Assembly (NCBI GenBank): GCA_035506135.1
Contig: DATJPY010000022.1
Location: 1 to 64,000 of the forward strand
DNA: 64,000 nucleotides
Reading direction: 5' to 3'
Source: DATJPY01 sp035506135
GTDB lineage: Bacteria > Myxococcota_A > UBA9160 > PR03
A program made the translations under genes and the position numbers. Shown here in pieces: positions 25,889 to 35,155 of this stretch; within the stretch, counting starts at the first letter, position 1; each line of letters begins with the position of its first letter. Below the pieces are notes generated by a model that saw nothing but the letters and a program-made list of their open reading frames with translations, was not told the DNA's origin and searched no databases.

Positions 25889-26125
25889 CTAAGCCGTGCG
25901 GATGCCCGGCTCCGCGATGTGTCGCACCGGCCGCGCGCGCGGGAAGTACTCGGTCCGCAGATCCCACGGCACGCCGAGCGCCGCCAGGATGCGTCGCTTC
26001 GTGGCCTGCCTGCAGGAGCGGCCCTTCTCGACCGCGTGGATGGTCCGGGCGGAGACACCTGCCTTGGTCGCGAGCTCGTTCTGGGTCCAGCCGAAGGCCT
26101 GACGCGCAGCGCGGATCCGGTTCAT
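25889..26125 (-). CDS. small XRE-type helix-turn-helix regulator
   Basis: A 78-residue protein that is almost entirely a helix-turn-helix of the Cro/CI (XRE) type: IRAARQAFGWTQNELATKAG, then VSARTIHAVEKGRS and RRILAALGV. A short basic tail follows. ATG 26125 is preferred over an upstream in-frame start because the domain begins two residues later. It lies 100 bases downstream of the anti-sigma gene on the same strand and converges on the C69 peptidase. Single-domain XRE proteins act as local repressors; the target is unknown, and no operator palindrome stands out nearby. Confidence 0.75.
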   Translation of the reverse strand: MNRIRAARQAFGWTQNELATKAGVSARTIHAVEKGRSCRQATKRRILAALGVPWDLRTEYFPRARPVRHIAEPGIRTA

Positions 26126-26225
26126 CTCGAGCCCCCGTGGCCCCCCTCCCTCCGTCGGAACCCAGGGATGGTAGCCGGAGGTCCGGGACGCTCCACCGTC
26201 GGAGAAGCGCCTCACTCAGCCCGTG

Positions 26226-26648
26226 TCAGCGCCAGCCCAGCGGGAGCGACGACGAGGCGTCGGGGGCGGCCTGCGCCAGGACGAGCGCGGCCGCCGAGGC
26301 CCCGCTCGACTCGCTCCAGGTCCCGCTCGAGATCCAGAGCGCGGCCGCCATGGCGGCGGCGCCCACGGCGAGGGCGCCGAGCCCGAAGCGCTCGCGCCAG
26401 GTGGCGCCCGGCCGCTCCGACCAGCGGGCCAAACCCCACAAGCGCCGCTGCGCCGAGGGGCTCGCCTCGTAGGGGACGAGCGCCGACGGCAGGAGCCGCA
26501 GCAGCGACTCGACGGCGCCGTGCTCGTCGAGGGAGCGCTGGCACGCCCGGCACTCGCGCACGTGGGACTCGAGCGAGCGCCTCGTCGCCGCATCGATGCC
26601 GCCGTCGAGGAGGCCGGTCACGAGCCGCCGCGCGCGCCGGTGCCTCAT
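26226..26648 (-). CDS. anti-sigma factor with zinc-finger (ZAS-like) motif
   Basis: A 140-residue membrane protein. The N-terminal cytoplasmic part has the HxxxCxxC motif in SHVRECRACQ (His29, Cys33, Cys36), as in zinc-containing anti-sigma factors. One membrane helix follows around residues 88-108 (LGALAVGAAAMAAALWI), then a short outer tail. Its start overlaps the stop of the ECF sigma gene (ATGA at 26645-26648), the usual coupling of a sigma factor with its antagonist. It should hold the sigma factor at the membrane until an envelope or redox signal releases it. Confidence 0.85.
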   Translation of the reverse strand: MRHRRARRLVTGLLDGGIDAATRRSLESHVRECRACQRSLDEHGAVESLLRLLPSALVPYEASPSAQRRLWGLARWSERPGATWRERFGLGALAVGAAAMAAALWISSGTWSESSGASAAALVLAQAAPDASSSLPLGWR

Positions 26649-27298
26649 CGCGGTCGCCCCGGCCCGAGGTCCCGGATCAGCGGGCCGAGATGCTGGCGCA
26701 GCTCCTCGCGGCCGCGGCGGAGCCACGTCCCCACCGTCGCGAGAGGTACGCCCTCGCGCTCGGCGATCTCCGTATTGCTGAGGCCCCACACGATGCGCAG
26801 CACCAGCGCCCGGCGGTGCTGCGGCTTCACCTCGAGGAGGGCAGAGGCGACGGCCGAGAGGATCTCGCCCTCGAGCACGCGCGCCTCGGGATCCGCGCCC
26901 TCGCTGCCGCGCGGGCCGGCGAAGAGGTCGCGGCTGCGGAGCTCGGCCCGGGCGACCTCCTGCCGGCGCCGGCTGCGCAGGACGTTGACGGCGCCGTTCA
27001 CTGCGGCGCGATAGAGATAGGTCGCGAGGCTCGCCGCGCCCCGGTACTCGCCGCGCGGCAGCGCGAGGAAGACGCGCTGCACGACGTCTTCGGCGTCGGC
27101 GCGGTCGTGGAGCACGCGGAACGCGACTGCCTCGAGGCGCCTGCGATAGCGGAGGTTCAGCTCGCCGAGCGCGGCCGCGTCGCCCGGTCGGAAGCGGGGG
27201 TCGACGTCGGCGTCGTCCGAGGCCGGGCGCGCCCCGAGCCCGCTCGACGTCCTGGCTGCAGGCGGCACCCCGCCGCCGGTCGGGATCCACCTCCGCAT
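26645..27298 (-). CDS. ECF-type RNA polymerase sigma factor
   Basis: A 217-residue sigma factor. Region 2 contains FRVLHDRADAEDVVQRVFLA and the following helix with YLYRAAVNGAVNVLRSRRR. Region 4 contains LVLRIVWGLSNTEIAEREGV and TVGTWLRRGREELR, a typical helix-turn-helix for the -35 element. The approximately 25 residues before region 2 are poorly conserved, so ATG 27298 is the best start but not certain. It is paired with the anti-sigma gene. The big heme-site protein at 27402-30815 lies 103 bases upstream on the same strand and could be a target or merely a neighbour. Confidence 0.9.
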   Translation of the reverse strand: MRRWIPTGGGVPPAARTSSGLGARPASDDADVDPRFRPGDAAALGELNLRYRRRLEAVAFRVLHDRADAEDVVQRVFLALPRGEYRGAASLATYLYRAAVNGAVNVLRSRRRQEVARAELRSRDLFAGPRGSEGADPEARVLEGEILSAVASALLEVKPQHRRALVLRIVWGLSNTEIAEREGVPLATVGTWLRRGREELRQHLGPLIRDLGPGRPR

Positions 27299-27401
27299 CG
27301 GATCCGACGCCCCCGAAGGCCCCCTTGGATGCAGGATAGACACCGGAGCGGGCGCCGGCGATTCGAGCCGCGCCCGCCCCGTCGGGAGCCTCCCGGTCCG
27401 C

Positions 27402-30400
27402 CTAGCTCGACGGGCAGGTCGCCGTGACGGTGGCGTCCGAGCAGTCGCCCGGCCCGAAGCAGAAGAGCTGCATCTGGCAGAGCACGTCGTTCGCGGCGGG
27501 GCCACAACTCCGGAGCGCTCCCTGCGCGCCCGGGTCGCACTGGCAGTCGACCACGGCGAGCGAGTGGCAGTCGGCGTTCTTGGTGATCTCGCTCGAGTGG
27601 TACGGCCTGCAGGCCTCCGTCCCGGCGGCCGGCAGCGGATGGCCCTCTTCGATGTTCGTCACGCACAGCGGCATCTCGTTGCTCGCCCAGCCGCTCGGAT
27701 TCAGCACCTGCATCACGTGGACGCCATGCACGAGGCCGTGGTCGATCGTGACGTCGATCGCGCCCTGGCCGGTGTCCGCCGTCGCCGTCGAGAAGCTGCA
27801 GTCGGTGCAGCGGTCGCCGTCGATCAGGACCGAGGCGGCAGGGTCGACGTACTGCGCCCCGAGGCGGAACGACGCCGACTCGTTCTCGAACGGGCGCGGC
27901 AGCGTCGGCGGATCGCCGCCCTTCTCCGCGGCGCGCGCGTCCGGATCGACGTCGAGCAGCGGCTGGTGGTCGGTGCCGCCGATCGAGACGTTCTCCGGCA
28001 GGTCCGCGGTGATCGTGACCGTCTCGCCGAGGAAGGCCGCGAGATCGCGCAGCTCGGCGCCGGTGCGCTCGAAGCCCAGGCGGTACGACCACTCGCCGCT
28101 CTTCGGATCGAAGCGCATCTCCCCGAGCTTCTGGCCCTGGGCCACGGCGGTGATGCGGCCCTCGCCGGCGTACTTCTCGATCAGGTCCATCATCGAGACG
28201 GTGTCGGCGTTGTTCGGGTCGCTCGGATCGATCGAGACCTGGCGGCCGGTCAGACCGGGGAGACCCGTGCCGATCTCGGTCTGGAACTGCCAGATGTTGT
28301 CGCCGCGCACGCCGTACGCGAGCGCGAAGATCCCCTCGAACGTGGCCATGAAGCTGCCGCGCTCGGTCATCCCGACCGCCGGGTCGTAGATCACCGCGTG
28401 GCTCGGGAACGGGAGCGACGCGAACGAGAACCCGAGCAGCGAGGTGAGCAGGGGCGAGTTCAGGTCGCACGGGTCGCCCTTGATCTTGACCTTGATCGGC
28501 GGCGAGCCCGGCTGGAGCTGCACCTCGAGGGTCTTGTCGGGCGGCTCGATGCCGTTGGCGCAGTCCTGCGCGCCGCGCAGCCCCTCCACCGACGACATGA
28601 TGCCGTTGGAGAAGAGCGTGAAGCGGTCCCACATGCCGCGCGCCGACGGCGCGTCGAAGCCGCCGACGATCGACGAGTTGGTGCCGACCGTGAGGGGAAG
28701 GGAGTGGCAGCCGATCGGGTTGTCGGCGCAGGTGGAGACGCCGAAGCCGACGGCCTGGCCGGTGCCCCCCGTGTTGATGCCCTGGCCGTCCTCGTTGGTG
28801 AAGAAGTCGCTGACGCCCTGGTTGGCCATCGCGCTCAGGTGGTCGTCCGCGCGGCGCGCCGGGGCCGGCGGGAAGGCGACCGCGAGCAGGAAGGCGGACA
28901 TCGCGTTCCGCTCGGTCTCGGTGAGCGGGCCCGGCAGGTTGGCGCCGTCGGGGCCGGTCTGTCCCTCGCCGGGAACGCAGCCGCTGGGGTTGTGCTGGCA
29001 GTTCTGCCCGGCGAGGGCGGCGTTCACCAGGTGGCGCACGCAGCCCTTCTCGCCGACGACCGCGATGTCGCAGTCGGTCCCGCTGGGGCCGCGGATGTCG
29101 AACGCGGCCGCGTTCGGATTGACGCCGGGGAAGGGATCGGCGAGCACGCCCTCCCAGTGCAGCGGAAGCGTGCCGCTGAGCTGTCGGATCGGCATCGTGG
29201 TGCGGGGCTCGGGAACCTGGTTGTTCGCGTCCGTGCCCTCGCCCGGGGCGATGTCCGTGTTGATCACCCACTGCAGCTGGTCGATGTTGCCGTTCGGGTG
29301 GCAGGAGCCGCAGGAGAAGGTCTTGCTGGTCGAGTCGCGCGCGCCGTTGAAGGCGATCCGGCCGGTCCGGATCTCGGGCGGCGTGGGATCGTGGCCGACG
29401 ACCAGCGGGCTCCCGGCCACCACCGGATGCCGCGGGTCGGAGACGTCGACGGCCGACACGGTGCTCTGTGCGGTGTTGAGGACGTAGGCGACCTGCGCGG
29501 CGCCGTCCGGCCCGGAGCGCAGCGCCACGCCCTCGGGGAGCGCGCCGACCAGCGCCGAGCCGAGCACGTTGCCGTCGCGGTCGAGGGTGAAGAGCCCGTG
29601 CATCGGCGGGCGCCCGTCGCCGGGATCGCCGTCGGCGCCCGCTGCGGTCACCACGACGGTCTGGCCGTCGCCGCTCGCCTGGATGCCCCAGGGCGTGGGC
29701 ACGGTCTGGCCGAGCGGCCCCGCCGACTGGTCGAGGTCGACCGTGGTGCTGAGCGCACAGGCGCTGGTCGGCCCGAGCGGGCAGTCCACGATCGCGACGC
29801 GGTTCTCGAACATGCGGTTGTCGAGATCGCGAAGCCCCTGGAACTGGTTGCGCGCCTCGGTGTGGGCGATCCAGAGCCGCGTGCCTCCCGACCACGGGTT
29901 GATGGCGATCCCCGAGAGCAGGGTGCCGATCGACGGGAGCGTCTGCTGCACGGCCGGCACGGCCGCGTCGCCGTCGATCACGAACAGATCGCGGTCCGGG
30001 ATGTCGGTGTCCTTGATGATCTTGCCGCCGATGTTGGGGTTGCGCGCGGCGAACTGGAAGATGGTCCCGAGCTGGATCCCCTGATCGAGGCTCAGGTTGT
30101 CGATCAGGTTGAGCGTGAACTGACAGCCATCCGGTGTCGGTGCGGTGACGTTGGGCCAGCAGGTCGGGAACTCGGTCTGGTTGCCGGACTCGAAGGACAG
30201 CACGTAGACCTTGCCGCCGGCGGCGCCGATCGCGCGCGGCGCCTGCGCCGTGATCGCGACCCGGTTCGCGTCGATCGTCGCGTGGCCGTTCGCGTCGACG
30301 TCGAGGACCAGCACCTGGTTCGGCTCGTCGAGCGTGACGAACGCGCGCGAGGGGCTGGTGAACGCGATGGCCGTCGGCTCGTTGGTCTGGGTGACGCCGT

Positions 30401-30815
30401 TGGCGTCGAGCTGCTGGATCGTCTGCACCACGGCGAGCCGCTTTCGGCTCACGACGCTCACCGTGTCCGAGATGTGATTGGCGACGAAGACGAGCTCGTC
30501 GCCGTTGACGCCGCCGGGCAGGATCGCGAGGCCGGTCGGGTCCATGCCGACCTTGATCTCCGCGAGCTCGCTCGGGTGGAGCGGGTTGGTGACGTCGAGC
30601 ACCGAGAGCGTTCCGGACGTGGTGTTGGCCACGTACAGGCGCGTGCCGTCCTCGGAGAGCACCATCGGGTTCGACTCCGGGCTCAGGAAGAGCTGGGCAC
30701 CGGAGCGCGGGAGGTCGACGCACTGCATGGCGAGCAGCGGCATCGCGCCGAGCGGCAGCAGCAGCATGAGCAGCCGCGCGGGAAGGCCCTTCCGCGGCGA
30801 GGGGCGGTGGCTCAT
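27402..30815 (-). CDS. large secreted beta-propeller protein with one c-type heme motif
   Basis: An 1137-residue exported protein. A signal peptide (hydrophobic core LLMLLLPLGAMPLLAM) ends before Cys32; the AMQC sequence is only a weak lipobox. Residues 40-480 hold YncE/YVTN-like repeats such as RLYVANTTSGTLSVLDV and VFVANHISDTVSVVS, a seven-bladed propeller pattern. A single heme-binding CXXCH follows (CGSCH at 502-506), then a long region rich in cysteines with many CXnC pairs, ending close to CFGPGDC. This resembles propeller-plus-cytochrome surface proteins of myxobacteria-like lineages. ATG 30815 has a GGGAGG site. A redox or adhesion role is possible; neither is proven. Confidence 0.75.
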   Translation of the reverse strand: MSHRPSPRKGLPARLLMLLLPLGAMPLLAMQCVDLPRSGAQLFLSPESNPMVLSEDGTRLYVANTTSGTLSVLDVTNPLHPSELAEIKVGMDPTGLAILPGGVNGDELVFVANHISDTVSVVSRKRLAVVQTIQQLDANGVTQTNEPTAIAFTSPSRAFVTLDEPNQVLVLDVDANGHATIDANRVAITAQAPRAIGAAGGKVYVLSFESGNQTEFPTCWPNVTAPTPDGCQFTLNLIDNLSLDQGIQLGTIFQFAARNPNIGGKIIKDTDIPDRDLFVIDGDAAVPAVQQTLPSIGTLLSGIAINPWSGGTRLWIAHTEARNQFQGLRDLDNRMFENRVAIVDCPLGPTSACALSTTVDLDQSAGPLGQTVPTPWGIQASGDGQTVVVTAAGADGDPGDGRPPMHGLFTLDRDGNVLGSALVGALPEGVALRSGPDGAAQVAYVLNTAQSTVSAVDVSDPRHPVVAGSPLVVGHDPTPPEIRTGRIAFNGARDSTSKTFSCGSCHPNGNIDQLQWVINTDIAPGEGTDANNQVPEPRTTMPIRQLSGTLPLHWEGVLADPFPGVNPNAAAFDIRGPSGTDCDIAVVGEKGCVRHLVNAALAGQNCQHNPSGCVPGEGQTGPDGANLPGPLTETERNAMSAFLLAVAFPPAPARRADDHLSAMANQGVSDFFTNEDGQGINTGGTGQAVGFGVSTCADNPIGCHSLPLTVGTNSSIVGGFDAPSARGMWDRFTLFSNGIMSSVEGLRGAQDCANGIEPPDKTLEVQLQPGSPPIKVKIKGDPCDLNSPLLTSLLGFSFASLPFPSHAVIYDPAVGMTERGSFMATFEGIFALAYGVRGDNIWQFQTEIGTGLPGLTGRQVSIDPSDPNNADTVSMMDLIEKYAGEGRITAVAQGQKLGEMRFDPKSGEWSYRLGFERTGAELRDLAAFLGETVTITADLPENVSIGGTDHQPLLDVDPDARAAEKGGDPPTLPRPFENESASFRLGAQYVDPAASVLIDGDRCTDCSFSTATADTGQGAIDVTIDHGLVHGVHVMQVLNPSGWASNEMPLCVTNIEEGHPLPAAGTEACRPYHSSEITKNADCHSLAVVDCQCDPGAQGALRSCGPAANDVLCQMQLFCFGPGDCSDATVTATCPSS

Positions 30816-30895
30816 GATCGGCGTCCTCCCGCCCGGGCGAAGCGGCGAGGCCAGACGTTCCCAACCCGAAGAGTGCCCGGGCGCGCACGAGGTGG

Positions 30896-32455
30896 GTGAG
30901 AATTTCGGAGCGCATCGTATCCGACCACCTGTTAAACGGGAAGCCTCCCTCAGGGGATCCGAGGGATTTTCGGGGCAGCTATTCCGGTGCTCGCGAGGTC
31001 CTGCTCCGCGGGCTCGGCCTCGTCTACGCCGGGGCCTTCGCCTCGTTCTGGGTGCAGGCCTCGGGGCTGGTGGGCGAGCGGGGAATCCTACCGGCCGGCG
31101 GCTTCCTGGACGCGGTCCGCGAGGAGCTCGGCGGCGAGGCCTGGCGCCAGCTTCCCACCTTGTTCTGGCTGCGCAGCGACGACCTCGCGCTCCACGCGGC
31201 CTGCGCGCTCGGCCTCGGGCTCGCCGCCGCCCTCGTGCTCGGCGTCGCGCCGCGGCTCGCCGCCTTCGGCCTCTGGGCGCTCTATCTCTCGATCACCCAG
31301 ATCGGGCAGATCTTCCTCGGCTACCAGTGGGACCAGCTCCTGCTCGAGGCCGGTCTTCTCGCGATCTGGCTGGCTCCGGGCGGGCTGCGATCGCCGATCC
31401 CGAGCCGCGCCGAGCCGTCGCCCGAGCCGCTCTTCCTGATGCGCTGGCTGGTGTTCCGCCTCTTCCTGCTCTCGGGCCTGGTGAAGCTCCTGTCCGGCGA
31501 CCCGTCCTGGAGGGACCTCTCGGCGCTCCAGTACCACTACTGGACGCAGCCGATACCGACCTGGACGAGCGCGTTCGCGCACGCGGCGCCGCCCGCCCTC
31601 CACACGCTCGAGACCGGTGGCGCGCTCGCGATCGAGCTCGGCCTGCCGTGGTGCGTCTTCGGGCCGCGTCCGCTCCGGCTCGCGGCGGCCGCCGGCTTCA
31701 CGGCGCTCCAGCTCCTGATCAACGCCACGGGCAACTACGGCTTCTTCGGCCCCCTCACCGTCGTCCTCTGCACCTCGCTGGTCGACGACGGCGTGTGGCG
31801 CCGGGTGCCCGGGCTCCGCGCCTTCGTGCCGGCGGAGCCGCCGGCGCCCTCGCCGCGAGCGCCCTGGCGGCGCGCCGTGGCCACCGCGGCGCTCGGCTTC
31901 GTCCTCCTCGTCACCACCGCGCACGCCCTACACCGTGTCGCGTACATGATCCGGATCCCCCGCCCGATCGCCGCCCTGGTCGACGCCGTCGAGCCGCTGC
32001 GCTCCTTCAGCTCCTACGGCCTCTTCGCGACGATGACCAAGGACCGCCTCGAGATCGAGGTCGAGGGGAGCCGCGACGGCCACGAGTGGCTCCCGTACGA
32101 GTTCCGCTACAAGCCCGACCGCCTCGAGCACCGCCCGCCCTTCACCGGCCTGCACATGCCGCGCCTCGACTGGCAGATGTGGTTCGCGGCGCTGGCGAGC
32201 TGCGCCGACGCGCCGTGGTTCCTGGCCTTCCAGCGCCGCCTGCTGCAGGCCTCGCCGCCGGTGCTCGAGCTCCTCGCGCGCGACCCGTTCGGAGGAGAGG
32301 CGCCGCGCTACGTGCGCAGCACGCTCTATCGATACCGCTTCGCGGACGCGGCCCAGCGGCGCGAGACCGGTCGCTGGTGGGAGCGCGAGGAGATCGGGCC
32401 CTACTGCCCGACGCTCGAGCTCGTCGGCGATCGCCTGCGCATCGCCGAGCCCTGA
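30896..32455 (+). CDS. lipase-maturation-factor-like membrane protein
   Basis: A 519-residue protein with about eight membrane helices in the first two thirds and a soluble C-terminal part. The string GLGLVYAGAFASFWVQASGL followed by GERGILPAGGFL, and later GYQWDQLLLEAGLLAIWLAP, matches the LMF1 (lipase maturation factor) family. The C-terminal half keeps EPLRSFSSYGLFATMT and FTGLHMPRLDWQMWF, also family-typical. Bacterial members are of unknown role. GTG 30896 is the start; the first 25 codons contain a small hairpin (CCCTC/GAGGG at about 30944-30965) followed by TTTT, so a leader or a later start cannot be excluded. Confidence 0.75.
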   Translation: MRISERIVSDHLLNGKPPSGDPRDFRGSYSGAREVLLRGLGLVYAGAFASFWVQASGLVGERGILPAGGFLDAVREELGGEAWRQLPTLFWLRSDDLALHAACALGLGLAAALVLGVAPRLAAFGLWALYLSITQIGQIFLGYQWDQLLLEAGLLAIWLAPGGLRSPIPSRAEPSPEPLFLMRWLVFRLFLLSGLVKLLSGDPSWRDLSALQYHYWTQPIPTWTSAFAHAAPPALHTLETGGALAIELGLPWCVFGPRPLRLAAAAGFTALQLLINATGNYGFFGPLTVVLCTSLVDDGVWRRVPGLRAFVPAEPPAPSPRAPWRRAVATAALGFVLLVTTAHALHRVAYMIRIPRPIAALVDAVEPLRSFSSYGLFATMTKDRLEIEVEGSRDGHEWLPYEFRYKPDRLEHRPPFTGLHMPRLDWQMWFAALASCADAPWFLAFQRRLLQASPPVLELLARDPFGGEAPRYVRSTLYRYRFADAAQRRETGRWWEREEIGPYCPTLELVGDRLRIAEP

Positions 32456-33036
32456 AGCCAGGCCGCGGCGCGCACCCCCACCGCGGCGAGCGCGAGCAGC
32501 GCGAGCGGCAGGTACGCGGGAGAGCGCACGGCCCGCGGCAGGTAGCTCGACGCGAAGATGCCCCACAGGAGCCAGCTCCCGGCGAGGTGCAGGAGCCGCC
32601 AGCGCTCGCGCCCGAGCGCGGCGACGGCGCGGTCGTTCGACGTGGCGGCCATCGCGGCCACGAAGACGTAGCCGATGCCGCCTCCGATCACCGTGGTGGC
32701 GGAGGTGCGCGCCATCTCCTCGGGCCAGCGCACGGCGAGCGCGACGATCCCGACCAGGTGGAGCGCGTGGGAGACCGCGAAGGAGAGGCCGAGGTAGCGC
32801 CGGTTGCGCAGCAGCCACGCCGTCGCCGGCGTCCGCGCGAGCTGGCGCAGGCTCGACGCCGTGAAGGCCAGGCTGAAGAGCACGAGCGAGCTGCGCGCGG
32901 TGGCGCGGATCAGCATCCGCACGCCGTCCACGCCGGTGCCGGCCGCGGCGAGCACGGCGAGCGTCATCGCCGCCAGGGCGAGGCTCGCCCAGCCGACGAG
33001 GCGAGGACCATCGAAACGCCCGCGTGTCACCGCCAC
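32401..33036 (-). CDS. ferric-reductase-like heme membrane protein
   Basis: A 211-residue membrane protein with five to six helices. Histidines in the helices AVSHALHLVGIVALA and LLHLAGSWLLWG are placed as in ferric reductase/YedZ-like proteins, where they bind heme b. No FAD or NADPH domain is present. GTG 33036 is the likely start. The last 55 bases overlap the end of the LMF-like gene on the opposite strand. It is the last gene of a minus-strand run (metallophosphatase, DUF2231, SnoaL-like, this). Confidence 0.65.
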   Translation of the reverse strand: MAVTRGRFDGPRLVGWASLALAAMTLAVLAAAGTGVDGVRMLIRATARSSLVLFSLAFTASSLRQLARTPATAWLLRNRRYLGLSFAVSHALHLVGIVALAVRWPEEMARTSATTVIGGGIGYVFVAAMAATSNDRAVAALGRERWRLLHLAGSWLLWGIFASSYLPRAVRSPAYLPLALLALAAVGVRAAAWLQGSAMRRRSPTSSSVGQ

Positions 33037-33056
33037 GGCGCGGGAGGATACCCGGC

Positions 33057-33536
33057 TCAGGCTCGATCGCGAGGCGGAAGCTCGATGCGCAGGTGCTCGG
33101 AGACGTCGCCGACGAGATCGACTTCGATCACGCGCTCCGCGAAGCGCCACGCCCCTTCCGCGCGCTCGAAGCGATCGCGGTAGCGCCCGGCCACGATCGG
33201 CTGGAGCGGGAGGCGCGGCGTCGCCTGGTACACCACGTAGTAGGAGCGCGCGGTCGCCGCGCGGCGGGCGGCGTCGACGTCGACGATCTCGTTCGAGACG
33301 ACGTGACGCGTGCGCAGCGTACCGTCCGGATGCACGCGGTTCGCGGACTCGTAGAGCCGGCGCACCGCGTCCGCGCCGCGCACCGGCCGCTCGAGCCCCG
33401 CCGCGCGGATCTCGCCGTGCGCGAAGAGCTCCCCCACGCCGGAGAAGTCGGCCGCGTCGATGCGCTCGGCGTAGAGGTGGAGCAGGCGCCGGATCGCCTC
33501 GATGTGCGAGGCCGCGTCGGGCTCCACCCGGCTCAC
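33057..33536 (-). CDS. SnoaL-like (NTF2-fold) protein
   Basis: A 159-residue protein of the SnoaL-like 4/ring-hydroxylating-beta-subunit-like fold. Helix one reads IRRLLHLYAERIDAADFSGV, followed by LFAHGEI, and later TRHVVSNEIVDVD and RYRDRFERAEGAWRFAERV. The last pattern is the hallmark of this group. Members include dehydratases and isomerases as well as ligand-binding proteins; a His-Asp pair may be catalytic. It overlaps the DUF2231 gene by four bases and is therefore translationally coupled. Confidence 0.8.
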   Translation of the reverse strand: MSRVEPDAASHIEAIRRLLHLYAERIDAADFSGVGELFAHGEIRAAGLERPVRGADAVRRLYESANRVHPDGTLRTRHVVSNEIVDVDAARRAATARSYYVVYQATPRLPLQPIVAGRYRDRFERAEGAWRFAERVIEVDLVGDVSEHLRIELPPRDRA

Positions 33537-34000
33537 GGATGCGGCGCCACGTCACGTGGGACGTAGGCGTTGGCCGCGCCGTGCTTGTAGACGAGCTCGC
33601 CGCCGAGGGCTCCCACGCGCACGGCGATCGCGAGCACCACGAGCGACGCGACGACGGCGGCGGCCCGCGCCGCGCCGCCGCGCCCGACGAGCCCGGCACC
33701 CGCCACCACCACCGAGCCCATCGACGCCCAGAGCAGCCACTCGGCCGCCTCCGCATGCTCGCCGATGTACCTCTTGTCGACGACCTTCTCGACGCGGTCC
33801 GCCGTGTCCTCGCCGGTCTCGCGCGCCAGCAGAACCAGGCCCACGAGCAGCAGGTTCGCGATCACGACGAGCGCCCAGGTCCGCCGCTCCAGCCAGCCCT
33901 GCCGGATCGCGAGGGCGATGCCTGCCGTGAGCAGCGGAATCAGCACGGAGAGCGCGATCGGCAGATGGACGACCGCGGGATGCAGCGGATCGGGAAGCAT
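33533..34000 (-). CDS. DUF2231 membrane protein
   Basis: A 155-residue membrane protein with four helices. It starts with LPDPLHPAVVHLPIALSVLI, the conserved HPxxVHxP motif of the DUF2231 family. The role of this family is unknown; some members are associated with heme or copper proteins. Its stop overlaps the SnoaL-like gene start. It is 21 bases downstream of the metallophosphatase, suggesting an operon. Confidence 0.85.
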   Translation of the reverse strand: MLPDPLHPAVVHLPIALSVLIPLLTAGIALAIRQGWLERRTWALVVIANLLLVGLVLLARETGEDTADRVEKVVDKRYIGEHAEAAEWLLWASMGSVVVAGAGLVGRGGAARAAAVVASLVVLAIAVRVGALGGELVYKHGAANAYVPRDVAPHP

Positions 34001-34021
34001 CGAAGACCTCCTCGCGCGAGC

Positions 34022-35155
34022 TTAGTTCGCGGCCGGCGCGGCGGCCCCGGGAAGCGGCTCCTCGCGCGCGCGCCCCTCCTCGTCGACCGACCAGCGCGCG
34101 ACCACCCGGGTCGGCACCCAGAGCTGCCAGCCGAACTCGCGGATCGCGACGAGCGAAACCACGAGGCGGCGCCCGTCCGGGCCCTCGACCAGATCGACGC
34201 GCGCGAAGCCGGGCAGCCGGGCAGCGAAGCGCAGGCCCACCAGGCGCTGGTGCGGGACGCGGAGGTCCGAGCCGGCGCCCGACACCACCTGCAGCAGCGG
34301 ATGCGGCCCCTCGACCACGCCGATCTCCAGGTTGTGCTCGTGGCCGGAGAGCTGGAGCTGCGCGGGCACGCCGGCGGACTCGAGCGCGCGCAGGGCCGCC
34401 ACCGCCGGCGTCCGGTCGGTGAAGGGATAGTGGCTGACCAGGATCCGCCACGGTCCGCGCGCGGCACGCACCGCTTGCACGAAGGGCTCGAAGTCGCCCC
34501 GCTTCGCGAGGAGCGTCCGCGGATCGTAGAGCACGAGGCTCACCCCCTCCGGCAGCTCGACGACCTGGGGCTCGCGCTGGAGATGCCAGTTCGCGACGTA
34601 CTGGGGGACGACCTCCTCCTGGAGGCGCGGGCTGTCCTCGGTCTCGACGTCGTGATTGCCGAGCACGGCGTAGAGCGGGATCGGGTGCACGGGATCCCGG
34701 CACGGCACCGCCACGTGCGACGAGAGCGGGGCCGACAGGTCGACGAAGGCGCAGTAGGGCTCGGTCAGGTTCGCGCGCACGCGTGGCTCGATCTCGCTCT
34801 CGTGGAGTCCGTCCGGGTAGAAGTTGTCGCCGAGCAGGAGGAGCGCGTCGGCGGGCCGGCGCTGCGTCTCCGCAGCCAGCGCGCGCGCCACGCGGATCTG
34901 CTGCTGCCCGTCGCGCCCGAAGCGGCGCGGTGGCTCGCCGGTGTCGCCGAGCGCCAGGAGGGAGAGCAGCACGCGCCCGTCCGGATCCGGCGTGACGGAA
35001 GGACCGGGCGGCCGGCTCGCGGCCCAGTGCGATCCAGCGGCGACCGCCACCGCGGCAACCGCCAACGCGATCGCGAACCATCGCGCGGGCGACGAGCGCG
35101 CGGCCCCAGGAGACATCGCGGCGAGAAGATTGACCGCTTGCGGGGCGCGCGCCAT
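34022..35155 (-). CDS. membrane-anchored calcineurin-like metallophosphatase
   Basis: A 377-residue protein with one N-terminal membrane helix (FAIALAVAAVAVAAG), then the metallophosphoesterase domain. Metal motifs are visible in order: LALGDTGE, LLLGDNFYPDG, LGNHD, ILVSHYPF and SGHEHN. This is a purple-acid-phosphatase/tartrate-resistant phosphatase-like layout with the active site outside the membrane. ATG 35155 is preferred because CTGGAG lies five bases upstream; ATG 35116 is an alternative that still includes the helix. It leads a four-gene minus-strand unit and is divergent from the response regulator. Confidence 0.85.
   Translation of the reverse strand: MARAPQAVNLLAAMSPGAARSSPARWFAIALAVAAVAVAAGSHWAASRPPGPSVTPDPDGRVLLSLLALGDTGEPPRRFGRDGQQQIRVARALAAETQRRPADALLLLGDNFYPDGLHESEIEPRVRANLTEPYCAFVDLSAPLSSHVAVPCRDPVHPIPLYAVLGNHDVETEDSPRLQEEVVPQYVANWHLQREPQVVELPEGVSLVLYDPRTLLAKRGDFEPFVQAVRAARGPWRILVSHYPFTDRTPAVAALRALESAGVPAQLQLSGHEHNLEIGVVEGPHPLLQVVSGAGSDLRVPHQRLVGLRFAARLPGFARVDLVEGPDGRRLVVSLVAIREFGWQLWVPTRVVARWSVDEEGRAREEPLPGAAAPAAN

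Noticed and set aside
27564..30899. A 1111-codon open frame on the plus strand opposite the propeller protein, and similar long antisense frames (for example 38727-41597 minus)
   Set aside because: High GC gives long open frames opposite real genes. The translations are Arg/Gly/Ala/Val-rich with no known motif, while the opposite strand has clear protein families.
30944..30969. A transcription terminator or riboswitch in front of the LMF-like gene
   Set aside because: The hairpin has only five to six base pairs and lies inside the first codons of the gene. It is too weak to call.
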